Source: Yamadazyma tenuis (Eukaryota; Ascomycota; Pichiomycetes; Serinales; Debaryomycetaceae). From it: a stretch of DNA of 64,000 nucleotides. The translations under genes and the position numbers were made by a program. Shown in pieces: positions 19,797-29,704 of this stretch (position 1 is its first letter; the number at the start of each line of letters is the position of its first letter). The stretch lies in NCBI RefSeq assembly GCF_029203305.1, contig NC_089464.1, forward strand, positions 1 through 64,000, read 5' to 3'. Below the pieces are notes generated by a model. It was not told the DNA's origin. It did no database searches and worked only from the letters and a program-made list of their open reading frames with translations.

Positions 19797-22700
19797 ATGT
19801 CTTCGATTGTGTGTTGTACGTGTAAAACCACGTACAGCAACGATGAAATATCTAAGCACTTGAAACTCACACGTCACAAACAAGTCAAGTTTGAGCCGTT
19901 GGACGAAATTATTGAGTGTGAAAACTGTGATGATGATAACATTCATCAGTTACAGATTCTTCGTTATGGTTTGAGCGACATGGCCTTACTCTGTCAGCCT
20001 TGTTTAAACAAAGAAGAGAAACCATCTACTCAATACTCGTTATCCAACGGATCTTTATTCAAGAAAATCGACCAGTATTACAAGTTCAGAGATATCGAGT
20101 GCTATCTTTGTAAAAACAATCACCGTTTGAATGTGGGCCTCGCAAACGGTCAACAAGTTATTGTATGCGATAGGTGTATTCCCATTTACTCTGAGCAATA
20201 TCCTAAGGTTAAGCTTTGCAGCGAGAGAGATGATACGTTTTTGACGGCTCTTCTTGGTATTACTGAGACATCCAAGACTCCCTCGAAGTTTAAAGGTAGA
20301 AGAAATACGATGAGAAGAGGCAAGAGAAAACCCATGACCCCCCAGGAGGAGAAAGAAGCACAAGAAAGAAGAGACCATTACTTTTCAAAGTTGAAAGAGT
20401 CGAAGGAACTTAAATCAGGTTCTATTGTGAAGGCAGTTGGAACTGTAGCATCTAAACCTTCAAGAGTGAATGATAAAAACGGAAAGAAAGGTGTGCCTAG
20501 TTCGAGGCCGCTGTCGAAATACAGCTCACAAAACTCGTCCAGATCGAATTCGAAGACGAGCAGTGCCAGGCAATCAAAAACTTCTAGTCCGGTTCCTTCT
20601 GGTGGGAAGGACTCGAAAGCTAGTGAATCTCATGTTGGAGGTCCTCCAAGAAATGGTGGAGATAAGGGTAAGAATGAGGAGTCAAAGCCCAAGGACAAGA
20701 AACTTGAGAAGTACGAGAAAAAGGGTCCCAAGACTTTTAGTGATAAAGAAACCCCCAAGAAGAAGATTTCTAGGAACGAGGACTCCAATGGAAAGGGACC
20801 TAGAAACGAGGACTCCAATGGAAAGGGACCTAGAAACGAAATCTCTAATAGAAAGGCACCCAAGAAATTCAACTCAGACAAAGCCCCCAAAAGAGACTCC
20901 TCGAACAAAGGACCCAAGAAGGAGAATTCGAATGACAAGAAGGGGCCTAGAAAGGACACCTCAAAAGAGAAGAAAGGGCCCTTGAAAGAGAATAATGCAA
21001 ACGACAAGCCAAAAGTTTCAGACAAACTAGATCCCGATTTAAGCAAGTTGCCTAAGGGTATCGTTCAATATCAACCGTCTCCAGAACCCAAGCTTCGGTA
21101 CGAATCCATGGACTCGTACTTTAGGGAAATGAGTTACAACCTTTTTCTCGAAGAGAAATTGAGTATGTCTGCAAGTCAAAACTTGTTTCTCGGTTCTGGA
21201 GATCTCACTCTTTCATGGTTTCAAGACAACGATAAGAAGAACAAACAGTACCATTTAGAAATCCCGTTGACCCAAGAGTTCAAGGATAAATACTTGAGCA
21301 AGAGGATCCAAAAGTTCAAGAAGAGCCCTTTTTCAGTTGACCAAATTATGTTCTTAGTGTGCAATGAGTGTGTACCTTGGTATGGTAAAGTGGTGTTATC
21401 AGAGACGAAGAAGGTAAAACGGTACGATATTTTAGAGGTGATTGTTGAGCAGTTCCCTTGGAATTACCAACCTTTGCCGATGAATATCAATATTAAACAT
21501 CTCACCTTATTACCAGCATCCGTGTCTATATCCCGAGTGTTCTTGGCAATGTCGAGAATCGAAAATAAGAGATTCATTAGTATGTTGTTGGGAAACACTA
21601 CCATTAGGCAGATTTCCTTCAACAATTACGTGAAGTTTTCAGACGAGTCCAAGTTCAACCAGTCACAGAAAGTGGCTTTACAGTCTGTGTTGAATAATTC
21701 TATAACCTTGTTGCAAGGGCCACCCGGTACCGGAAAGACATCCACCATTCACGAGATCATTTTACAACTTTTAAACAATCTCAATACTTACCCAGTGTTG
21801 GTTGTTGCAGCGTCGAACATTGCTATTGACAACATAGCTGAAAAGTTGATATCCACCCACGAACATCAGTTGCTTAGAATCGTCTCCATGGAGAAGGAAC
21901 TGGATTACAATAAATCACACCCGTTGCACTCTATTTGTCTTCACCGGAAAATAGATGGTATGCTTCCAGAGTCGATGAAAGAAACTTTGGCCAAATTAAG
22001 AAGCCCTCGAGCCAGTGAGGTTAGTATCAACCAGTTTAGAAAAGTGAAAAGTAAGCAAGTGGGGTTGTCGAACCTCTTGATCACCCAAGCTAGAGTAATC
22101 TTCACTACCAGTGTGATGGCAGGTGGTAATCAATTGAAGTCTGTCAAAAAGTTCCCTGTGGTGATAATGGACGAATCCACCCAATCCTCCGAGGCCACTA
22201 CCTTGATTCCGTTATCAATGCCTGGAGTCGACAAGTTTGTGTTTGTTGGAGACCAAAAGCAATTGAGCAGTTTCACCCAAGTATCCAACTTGTCGCTTTC
22301 GCTCTTTGAAAGAGTTCTTTTGAACGGAACATACCAAAAGCCACATATGTTAGACACCCAGTACAGAATGCACCCTCTGATTAGTGCATTCTCGAGACAC
22401 AAGTTCTATAACGATCTCTTGAAGGATGGAATCACTGCTGAACAAAGAACAATGAATCTGATCGATAGACCGGTGATGTTCTGGGATACTCAAGGTAAGT
22501 GTTCAGAGGAGCGGGTTAGGATCAGAACCAGAGAAGACAATGGGTACACGTACTCGAACCCCGGAGAGATCTCCTATATCGTTGATATTCTTCAAAACTT
22601 GATCTATGATAAGCAGGTGGATAAGTCGACCATTGGTATCATTACTCCATATCGGGGACAAAGAGACTTGATATCCAAAGTATTGTCCGAAAACGAGCTC

Positions 22701-23060
22701 ATCAACCCCACGAAAGAAGAGATCAAAGTGGACGTAGATAGAGATGATATTTACAATGACTCCAAACCCGTGACTATTCACACAGTTTCAGGAATCATGA
22801 TAGCTTCTATCGATGCGTTCCAGGGTCGTGAAAAGGACTTTATTATCTTTTCGTGTGTGAGGTCCAACGACACCCGCAAAATCGGGTTCTTGAATGACGA
22901 GCGTAGACTTAATGTTGCCATCACCAGAGCTCGGTACGGACTTTTCCTTATTGGAGACCACCAAACATTGGACCAAGACCCGCTTTGGCACCAGTACTTG
23001 GACCATTTGGGCAGTCGCGAATTCATCAACCGCACCGATCTGGTGGCATTGTCCAGGTGA
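19797..23060 (+). CDS. ECM32: Superfamily 1 helicase Ecm32/Mtt1
   Basis: 1087 residues from ATG 19797. The first about 130 residues carry several CxxC pairs (CCTCK...H..H, CENC/CQPC, CYLCK...CDRC), a Upf1-like zinc module. Residues about 165-420 form a Lys/Ser/Pro-rich disordered insert with a 30-bp duplication. The helicase core follows: Walker A GPPGTGKTST near residue 641, motif II DEST near 790, 'VGDQKQLSSF', 'DTQYRMHP' and the C-terminal 'LNVAITRAR'. This matches S. cerevisiae Ecm32 (1121 residues), a Dna2/Nam7-family helicase that associates with translation termination factors. Nam7/Upf1 itself is the alternative, but the N-terminus fits Ecm32 better. Confidence 0.85.
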   Translation: MSSIVCCTCKTTYSNDEISKHLKLTRHKQVKFEPLDEIIECENCDDDNIHQLQILRYGLSDMALLCQPCLNKEEKPSTQYSLSNGSLFKKIDQYYKFRDIECYLCKNNHRLNVGLANGQQVIVCDRCIPIYSEQYPKVKLCSERDDTFLTALLGITETSKTPSKFKGRRNTMRRGKRKPMTPQEEKEAQERRDHYFSKLKESKELKSGSIVKAVGTVASKPSRVNDKNGKKGVPSSRPLSKYSSQNSSRSNSKTSSARQSKTSSPVPSGGKDSKASESHVGGPPRNGGDKGKNEESKPKDKKLEKYEKKGPKTFSDKETPKKKISRNEDSNGKGPRNEDSNGKGPRNEISNRKAPKKFNSDKAPKRDSSNKGPKKENSNDKKGPRKDTSKEKKGPLKENNANDKPKVSDKLDPDLSKLPKGIVQYQPSPEPKLRYESMDSYFREMSYNLFLEEKLSMSASQNLFLGSGDLTLSWFQDNDKKNKQYHLEIPLTQEFKDKYLSKRIQKFKKSPFSVDQIMFLVCNECVPWYGKVVLSETKKVKRYDILEVIVEQFPWNYQPLPMNINIKHLTLLPASVSISRVFLAMSRIENKRFISMLLGNTTIRQISFNNYVKFSDESKFNQSQKVALQSVLNNSITLLQGPPGTGKTSTIHEIILQLLNNLNTYPVLVVAASNIAIDNIAEKLISTHEHQLLRIVSMEKELDYNKSHPLHSICLHRKIDGMLPESMKETLAKLRSPRASEVSINQFRKVKSKQVGLSNLLITQARVIFTTSVMAGGNQLKSVKKFPVVIMDESTQSSEATTLIPLSMPGVDKFVFVGDQKQLSSFTQVSNLSLSLFERVLLNGTYQKPHMLDTQYRMHPLISAFSRHKFYNDLLKDGITAEQRTMNLIDRPVMFWDTQGKCSEERVRIRTREDNGYTYSNPGEISYIVDILQNLIYDKQVDKSTIGIITPYRGQRDLISKVLSENELINPTKEEIKVDVDRDDIYNDSKPVTIHTVSGIMIASIDAFQGREKDFIIFSCVRSNDTRKIGFLNDERRLNVAITRARYGLFLIGDHQTLDQDPLWHQYLDHLGSREFINRTDLVALSR
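20771..20830 (+). repeat. 30-bp in-frame tandem duplication inside ECM32
   Basis: Two 30-bp units (20771-20800 and 20801-20830), differing by one base, encode RNEDSNGKGP twice. A degenerate third unit follows (RNEISNRKAP). They sit in the disordered basic insert. Confidence 0.9.
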
Positions 23061-23997
23061 AGATTGATATTTATAGAACCCAGGGTTACAACCTTGGGTA
23101 ATGTAGGGCTCGGGCCGAAATTATAGATTCGGTCACTATATACACAGTTCCTGCTTACGCACCTGATAGATTCAGACCCACAAGGAATACGGGTGCCATG
23201 ATGTTTATTTAGGATATTTCAGTAGAATCCACCATTTTTACAAAAATCGTATCATCTGGTATCTTTAAAAATATGTTATGAGTGAAAGAGACGTCGGGGA
23301 GAGACGTCAGGAAGAAACATCAGCAAAAAACGTCAGCAAAAAACGTCAGCAAAATACATTAGGAAGAATCAATGATCCTGGTAGCTTTGAGGCTCACCTA
23401 TGGCTGGCACATTGAGCCACCACACAAAGCTTCATGAACTCATCGTAATAAATTCTCGTTTAGGAAGTATTATTCCATTGCCCACAAATAAACCCGAAGA
23501 GGATTTTGAGATAGACGTGTCGAGCCAACGGTCGCTTGGAGCGTATCACAGGGGCCAGGCTCGGCGGGGATGCATGTAAGGTTGCACCGCGGGCTCCCTA
23601 TTGGTGGTAGTAGGTTAGTGGGGGCTGCATTAGTTGCAGCCGGCTCTTACGCGTGAGTGAATTTTAAGGGGGAATGCCATAGGCGAAAAACGAGGAATAG
23701 ACGGCTTTTACTGGATCAGACAGCTAGAAACGCGTACATATAGGCCTCAAGTACCACATCAACTACGCGGCAGTCCGCGTCTATGTATTAATAGGTTGCC
23801 TGGGCAATCTATTCGCACACCAGATCAAGCCAAAGTGAAATTTAAGTGGGATTTCATGCGCGCCACGACCGGGGGACCTAGGAAAATTTTCGAAGCTACC
23901 AAAATCACCTCAGCCAAGTTTCAGAAACAGGAACACATACCATTGTGGATTACATCTTCATCATCATCCGGAAGTTTTCATCGCTGCCGAAATCATC
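23061..23997. other. BEM1 upstream region
   Basis: A 937-bp gap between ECM32 and BEM1. It contains the 13-bp repeat array listed next and a GC-rich patch around 23520-23660. A frame at 23796-24044 overlaps BEM1 and is a shadow. No RNA gene was recognised. Confidence 0.55.
23288..23363. repeat. 13-bp tandem repeats with ACGTCA cores
   Basis: AAACRTCAGCAAA occurs at 23315-23327 (with CATCAG), 23328-23340 and 23341-23353 (both CGTCAG). It is preceded by looser GACGTCRGGRAGA units from about 23288. The core ACGTCA equals a CRE/ATF half site. Confidence 0.8.
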
Positions 23998-25815
23998 ATG
24001 ATCAAGTCATTCAGAAGAGGGAAGAGACTGTCAAGCTCGTCTGATTCTGGTAAGCTGCATGTCATTTCCAGAATCACCTCCGGCCCCCAGGTGAGAAATG
24101 GTGATGGGAATGCCTCCACCGTCTTGCATACCCCCAAGCTTGTGATCAAGGCTTTGTACGACTACTTACCCCAAGGCCCCGATGAATTGGCCTTCAAGAA
24201 GGGGGATTTCTACCATGTTCTTAATGATAACGATGAAAATGAGGAAAACGGCTGGTATGAGGCCATTAATCCCATGTCCAACGCCAAGGGTATGGTACCC
24301 ATCAGTTACTTCGAGGTATTCAACCGCTCACGTCCCAACCCCGACATGGACGTCAGTCCCAGCTCCAGCAGGATTCTTTCACAGGCGTCCAAGGCTCCTT
24401 CGTCTCAAAGAAACTCCAACCAAACCTTATATGCCATAGTGTTGTTTGGATTCAAGGCCGAACGAGAAGACGAATTGGACATCATCCCCGGGGAGAACTT
24501 GATTATCTGTGCCCATCATAACTACGAATGGTTTATTGCTAAACCCATTAACCGGTTGGGTGGTCCTGGCTTAGTCCCCGTCAGCTATGTGAAAATTGTC
24601 GATTTGGTCAACCCTAATAATGTCAACGCCAACGATGACTTGCCCAAAGTGATCGATTCGTTCAAGATTCCATCAGTGGAACAGTGGAAGGACCAAACCG
24701 CGAAGTACCAAGCATCTACCATCCCATTAGGGTCTATTTCCAACCAAACCCCACCATCTTCTTCCAATACTCAGTATTTCCAAAAGGATGGGGTTACCCC
24801 CGTGTCCAACCGATCACTGTTGAGTTCGTCCAACACGGTCATCTTGGAGGCCAGCGTCGACTCGTACCAGTTGGATCACGGACGGTACCAATACTTGATT
24901 GTTGCCAAACTAGGTAATAGTAAGGTCAGATACTTATACAGATACTACCAGGACTTCTACGACTTACAGGTGAAATTGTTGGAGTTGTTCCCGTATGAGG
25001 CCGGTAAAATTGAAAACTCCAAGCGGATCATTCCCTCGATTCCAGGTCCTTTGATCAATGTTAATGATAGCATCTCCAAATTGAGAAGAGAAAAGTTGGA
25101 CTACTACTTGCGCAACTTGATAGCATTACCCGCACATATCTCGCGGTCGGAAGAGGTCTTGAGGCTCTTTGACGTGTTGAATAATGGGTTTGATAAAGAG
25201 GTGGTGGATCCTTTTGTCAAACAAAGACAGCTGAAACCCATAAGCCAAAAGTCTAATTATCAGCAAGACAGGTTATCACAGTACTCCATTATGCACAACC
25301 ACCAAGGCACAAGAGTGTCCACCACTCCCACCTCATCTGAATCCAATTTCAACCGATCTTCCCAGTCATCTGTAAACTTATTCAACAATCTCCAAGATCC
25401 TCATCCTTCTCAACCAAAAGCACTTACAAATTCTTCCCAACCTCAACTCGTCACAAAGGCTCCCCCCACGGCATCGGCACCAGTCCCAGTATCTGGCTCC
25501 AAAATGAAAGTCAAATTCTACTATCAAGATGATATTTTTGTGTTATTACTACCATCAGGGTTGCGGTTAATCGACTTGAAAAGCAAGCTTTTCAAAAGAT
25601 TAAACCTCAATGAGGAACCTAAGAATGAGTGCGATCCTGAAAGTATTCGTCTTTACCTTAAAAATGATCTAGATGGGTTCCAAGAGGAGAATAATCTCAC
25701 CGACTACACATTTAACGACATCCAACAATTGAAGTTGAAAGAATTCGAAATCAACAACGATGACAAATTCCATGAAGTCTTGTATGATAAATGTAAATTA
25801 TGTATCTTAGCATAA
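23998..25815 (+). CDS. BEM1: Polarity scaffold Bem1
   Basis: 605 residues from ATG 23998. In order: SH3-1 at about 48-110 (KALYDYLPQGPDELAFKKGD...GWYEA...GMVPISYFEVF), SH3-2 at about 146-205 (LYAIVLFGFKAEREDELDIIPGE...VPVSYVKIV), a PX domain at about 280-395 (RYLYRYYQDFYDLQVKLLELFP...IIPSIPGP), a Ser/Gln-rich linker, and a PB1 domain in the last 100 residues that would pair with Cdc24. This is the complete Bem1 architecture and the expected length (551 in S. cerevisiae). Bem1 holds Cdc42, Cdc24 and PAK kinases together at the bud site. Confidence 0.97.
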   Translation: MIKSFRRGKRLSSSSDSGKLHVISRITSGPQVRNGDGNASTVLHTPKLVIKALYDYLPQGPDELAFKKGDFYHVLNDNDENEENGWYEAINPMSNAKGMVPISYFEVFNRSRPNPDMDVSPSSSRILSQASKAPSSQRNSNQTLYAIVLFGFKAEREDELDIIPGENLIICAHHNYEWFIAKPINRLGGPGLVPVSYVKIVDLVNPNNVNANDDLPKVIDSFKIPSVEQWKDQTAKYQASTIPLGSISNQTPPSSSNTQYFQKDGVTPVSNRSLLSSSNTVILEASVDSYQLDHGRYQYLIVAKLGNSKVRYLYRYYQDFYDLQVKLLELFPYEAGKIENSKRIIPSIPGPLINVNDSISKLRREKLDYYLRNLIALPAHISRSEEVLRLFDVLNNGFDKEVVDPFVKQRQLKPISQKSNYQQDRLSQYSIMHNHQGTRVSTTPTSSESNFNRSSQSSVNLFNNLQDPHPSQPKALTNSSQPQLVTKAPPTASAPVPVSGSKMKVKFYYQDDIFVLLLPSGLRLIDLKSKLFKRLNLNEEPKNECDPESIRLYLKNDLDGFQEENNLTDYTFNDIQQLKLKEFEINNDDKFHEVLYDKCKLCILA

Positions 25816-25953
25816 AATAAGCCTACTGGTATATACGTGTTTTAATAAATAAAGCCTGGTGCGTATGCGCGAGAATATCATTTTTTGCTGTTTCATTCCC
25901 ACCATCTGTGTTTTGATAGTTTAGCAACTTCATTAGTGCGTTCTACTAGAGGA

Positions 25954-28722
25954 ATGGAGACACCTCAAGATCCCTCTCATAGAGATCTTCTAGCCCTGCG
26001 CCTGGTTTTGGGTCTGAACCGCCCCTCATCTCAAGCCCGTCTCCTCCCCGATCACTCAGTACTGGAAAATTCCCTTAATTCCTCTGAAACAACCCATTCC
26101 AGCCCTGCTGGTTCCAGTGGTTATAAGGGATGGCGGGTCACGAATTTTTTCAACTTCTTGTCCCGGATCACGGGTTCCACTACCAGATCTTCTTACACGC
26201 CAACTCAAACCGTTCATGAAAATAGCTCCGCAACTTCAAATATTGCCGATAATACTGTCAATTCCGCTCCACTGAATTTGTCTAAACCTGGAAACCCAAA
26301 TGTGGCTGTCAAAAACTCAAATAGATCTGTGTCATTGCTGGACCATACAGTGAGTGATGTGACACGTCCTTCTCTCTCCGAAACGTTGAAAATCATGGGT
26401 GCAAAAACCAATGGTTCACTTCCTGGTAAGAGCAAATTTTCTGAGCCCCAGATAGATCGAAGACGGCTTGAATCTATTGAAAATAGCCCGTTTTTCCTGT
26501 CCTTAAGGAGAGAATCTCAGCTGGAGCTGAAACCAGAACCGCTGGTCAGCGTTAGCCCACCTAAAGTCCAGGTAGCTGGTACGCCTCCAGAGGAGCTTGA
26601 TTTTAAGTTTGCAAACCAGAAAGATCTGTCGGTCGCAGAATGGAATAAACGAGTCCAAAATAGTCCTTTTTTCTCTCGGGTGACAAAACCAAACTCCATT
26701 GATCTAGGACAACTGACACAGATCCAGACCAGTCGGTCTTACAAAGAAGAAAGTAACTCAGGAAACGGTAATGAAGGAGAACCCGTCTCAGACTGGGCCG
26801 AAAAGCTCCATAATAGCCCATTTTTTAAGAGTTCTCCAGGACCTAGGAGTAGTTTTGGTCAGCAATCTGATAGTATTTACCTTCGTGGCCAGGAAAACCA
26901 AACTTCTCTCCTGAAGAAGGTGTCTCAATATGTTGAAGAAATCGAATCAGCATCCGAAGTGTATGATGATACTTTCACAGAGCACCGTAAACGACCTAAA
27001 CAACGAGGAAAACATAAACGCGATTTGGCCCTCAAAAAGTCTCTCGAGAAAGGTAAGGGAAAGATTGTGTCAAATGGTGATTCAGGCTTCAGACGCATAT
27101 ACGTCGATGTTTCAGACGTCGAATCGGAGTCTGCTGAGTCTGAGAGTCTCAAGAGGAAACTGCTTCTGCCCATCGACAAAGCTTTGAAGAAATCCAAACA
27201 ATCCTTGTTCGTGCCGGAGAATGAACCACTGATTGGATCATGGAGGAATACAGCACCTTTGAAGTCGGCTAATGAAGAGCCAACAGCCCAGGAAATTCCA
27301 TCCACACATGCTGTTCTTCAAGTGGGTGTTCACTCAAGTCCACAAATTCAACATCAACGCTCCCCGTCGTCTCTAGTACAGTCTCCTAAGATCTCAAATT
27401 TGAAGTCACACGAGGAATCCATAAAAGAGCCAAAAGCATACCATGAAGCTATAGTATCTTTAGGAGACTCCCAGCCAAAAAGGCAAACCGTGATACAGGC
27501 GCCGTTGCATACGATTGTGCCACCATCAAATCACACACATAGGGCTTCACCGTCCCCAAGAATTCACAAGAATGTGACTGTACCTGGCTACCTTGTGAGG
27601 GAGAAAAAACCCCGAGTAGAACAACCGATTAAAAACAGACAAGGACGACCACGGAAAAATCGTTTGAAACCACCAAAAGTTCCAAAAGAAACGAACTCCC
27701 CAACACAAACTGTACAACTACTAAAACAACCCCCATCAAATCCCACGGCCCAAAAACAGGAATTCTTAGCACCAATACTGACCGTGCAACCCCCGTACTT
27801 CGAAACCTTTCAAGCCTCAGAGGTGCACTCACTGCAACATTTCTACTCACACTTGCCGTTATTCATATCCAATAATGCAAGAGGCTACCAAGACCCAGTG
27901 TCTCAGCCGTGGTCAAACCCGCTTCCAGAACAGCATACCCCACAACCAAAGGTACTGAGCACAGTGGGTGTACCAATTTGGCCATTAGCTTCGAGCCCAA
28001 CCTTGGACCAAAAGCCTCCCACACTGCCACCTCTTTTCGTGGGCTCTGCTTCAGAAAATGGCGATGAATACGAAGTAATAGCTCCCACAACAAGTAGCTG
28101 GTTTTCTGGCCCAGAGGTTTCAACAACCCTGAAGTCACCGGAACAGATGAAACAGACAGAAGAGACTAACCACAAAATAAGAGCACTTGTACACAAGGAT
28201 AACTCTCCCGTGGAAACTGAGAAGTTAAAGAAGGCTCCAAAGCGAAAGATCACTCCGAAGGCAGTGGCACTGTTGAGAACACGAACTTCAAGGCTGCAAG
28301 CCGATCGTTTACTCTCAGTTTCGGTGTCAGAATCACCATCTCAGTCTCCACCAGCAAAGCTGCAACCTGCCGCTCCGGTATTGGCCAGTCGAACGAGATC
28401 GAAACATATTGTAAAAGAATTGGTCCCAGGCGACTTCACACACAGGAGAAAACCCTCTTCCAAACAAAGAGAAAGAGTGATTTCTATAGAGGACTTAGCC
28501 CGAGCAGTGCTGACCGATGTCAAAAAAAAGTACAGTAGCAGATCTCCTACAGTGCTGGAAGCACGATCAGGACTACAAATAAATTTCGACCCTCATTCTA
28601 GGAGACGGATACTGAAAACTCGAGAGCCATTGCTGATAGCTGTTGAGGAGTATAGCGGTCTGGAGGCGGATACACTGTACGATAACCAAGGAAGCACCGA
28701 ATCAGGTGAAATATCTCCATAA
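25954..28722 (+). CDS. Disordered AT-hook protein with NSPFF repeats, unknown function
   Basis: 922 residues from ATG 25954; the frame upstream to 25885 would need TTG. Almost all of it is Ser/Pro/Lys-rich and lacks a folded domain I can name. Three copies of NSPFF lie at 177-181, 236-240 and 287-291. The last two follow a W-x-x-[KR]-[LV]-x pattern (EWNKRVQ, DWAEKLH), so this is a real repeat unit about 50-60 residues apart. RQGRPRKNR near residue 565 is an AT-hook, and several basic clusters (KHKRDLALKK, KRKLLLP) look like nuclear signals. The best conserved-looking part is near the C-terminus (SIEDLARAVLTDVKKKY). It is probably a chromatin-associated nuclear protein; function is unassigned. 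Confidence 0.7.
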   Translation: METPQDPSHRDLLALRLVLGLNRPSSQARLLPDHSVLENSLNSSETTHSSPAGSSGYKGWRVTNFFNFLSRITGSTTRSSYTPTQTVHENSSATSNIADNTVNSAPLNLSKPGNPNVAVKNSNRSVSLLDHTVSDVTRPSLSETLKIMGAKTNGSLPGKSKFSEPQIDRRRLESIENSPFFLSLRRESQLELKPEPLVSVSPPKVQVAGTPPEELDFKFANQKDLSVAEWNKRVQNSPFFSRVTKPNSIDLGQLTQIQTSRSYKEESNSGNGNEGEPVSDWAEKLHNSPFFKSSPGPRSSFGQQSDSIYLRGQENQTSLLKKVSQYVEEIESASEVYDDTFTEHRKRPKQRGKHKRDLALKKSLEKGKGKIVSNGDSGFRRIYVDVSDVESESAESESLKRKLLLPIDKALKKSKQSLFVPENEPLIGSWRNTAPLKSANEEPTAQEIPSTHAVLQVGVHSSPQIQHQRSPSSLVQSPKISNLKSHEESIKEPKAYHEAIVSLGDSQPKRQTVIQAPLHTIVPPSNHTHRASPSPRIHKNVTVPGYLVREKKPRVEQPIKNRQGRPRKNRLKPPKVPKETNSPTQTVQLLKQPPSNPTAQKQEFLAPILTVQPPYFETFQASEVHSLQHFYSHLPLFISNNARGYQDPVSQPWSNPLPEQHTPQPKVLSTVGVPIWPLASSPTLDQKPPTLPPLFVGSASENGDEYEVIAPTTSSWFSGPEVSTTLKSPEQMKQTEETNHKIRALVHKDNSPVETEKLKKAPKRKITPKAVALLRTRTSRLQADRLLSVSVSESPSQSPPAKLQPAAPVLASRTRSKHIVKELVPGDFTHRRKPSSKQRERVISIEDLARAVLTDVKKKYSSRSPTVLEARSGLQINFDPHSRRRILKTREPLLIAVEEYSGLEADTLYDNQGSTESGEISP

Positions 28723-28972
28723 AAATGTAAAATGGCTGCAAATCAGAATAGGACCGCTCATAAAGAGCAGGAGAGATACGTTGGTGTAAGAAGATTAGTG
28801 TAGAAGTGATACAATCAAATACACAATGGTCGGACAACAGTGTTACGGTGCGGACTGGCGGAACAAACTGTGGTTTTCGTTGCTCGATTTCTATTCCTGG
28901 CGTGTGGCACATTTTTTGTGCTTATATAATGGCTGCGGCCTCCCCTACTATTCAAGTATTTGTGCTCACAAT

Positions 28973-29629
28973 ATGGTATCTCCAAAGTATAGCAAGTCTC
29001 ACTTCTTGTATCCCTACAGTCATTTTACTGACTTCCCACACACCATCAGTTTGTATGTGGACTACAATTGCCGTTTTAGTGCCAAGTTGTTCTTAAAGTT
29101 TAGAGAGTCTGTGATCCCTGAGCTCGAGAAGCAATACCCCGGTAAGTTTCAATTTGTGTACAATCACGTCATCCAGCCATGGCACCCCAACTCAGTATTC
29201 CAGAACGAGTTTGGGCTTTCCATTGCAAAGCTCATTAGAGAAAGTGGCCAGCACAATAGTGAATTGTTCTGGGCAGTTTCGGAGTCGTTATTCAAGAACA
29301 TCATCAAGTTTTACGACAATGCCAACTCCGATAAGGGCCGTAATGAGATATACTCGGACATCTATGATGTGGTTTCAGGAGACATCAAGTTGCCCTTCAC
29401 CAAAGAGCAGGTGTTGGCCAACATCGCTATCAAACAGGTTGAACTGGAGGAAGACTTTAGTCAAGAGGGTAACGCTTTGGCGGTGGACTTCAAGTATTTC
29501 ACCCGGTACCAGAGGACTGTAGGAGTCCATATCACCCCCACCGTGTATGTGAACGGCATCGTGGCTCCCTCCATTGAGTCGAGCACCGCTCCAGAAAAAG
29601 TGGTGGAGATATTTGCTTCCCATTTGTAA
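28973..29629 (+). CDS. DsbA-like thioredoxin-fold protein
   Basis: 218 residues from ATG 28973. The frame opens further at an ATG at 28826, but those 49 residues are Cys/Trp/Tyr-rich and unlike the family, and a TATATAA lies at about 28923 between the two ATGs. The protein runs 'MVSPKYSKSHFLYPYSHFTDFPHTISLYVDYNCRFSAKLF', with 'QPWHPNSVFQNEFGLSIAKL' later. This matches the fungal DsbA/2-hydroxychromene isomerase-like family (DYxCPFSAK...QPWHPQS). Only one cysteine remains at the active-site position (NCRFS), with no CxxC, so a disulphide oxidase role is unlikely. The C-terminal 'ITPTVYVNGIV' is the cis-Pro strand. It is followed closely by the OPT transporter on the same strand. Confidence 0.7.
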   Translation: MVSPKYSKSHFLYPYSHFTDFPHTISLYVDYNCRFSAKLFLKFRESVIPELEKQYPGKFQFVYNHVIQPWHPNSVFQNEFGLSIAKLIRESGQHNSELFWAVSESLFKNIIKFYDNANSDKGRNEIYSDIYDVVSGDIKLPFTKEQVLANIAIKQVELEEDFSQEGNALAVDFKYFTRYQRTVGVHITPTVYVNGIVAPSIESSTAPEKVVEIFASHL

Positions 29630-29704
29630 GTCTATATATTGAAATAGTGAGTGTATGGTTTTTTCAATTCGCGTTCCCCATATTTTTCAGGCCCAAATAC
29701 ACAA

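Noticed and set aside
19466..19825. 119-codon ATG frame before ECM32
   Set aside because: It overlaps the ECM32 start in another frame and resembles no protein I know; kept only as a note.
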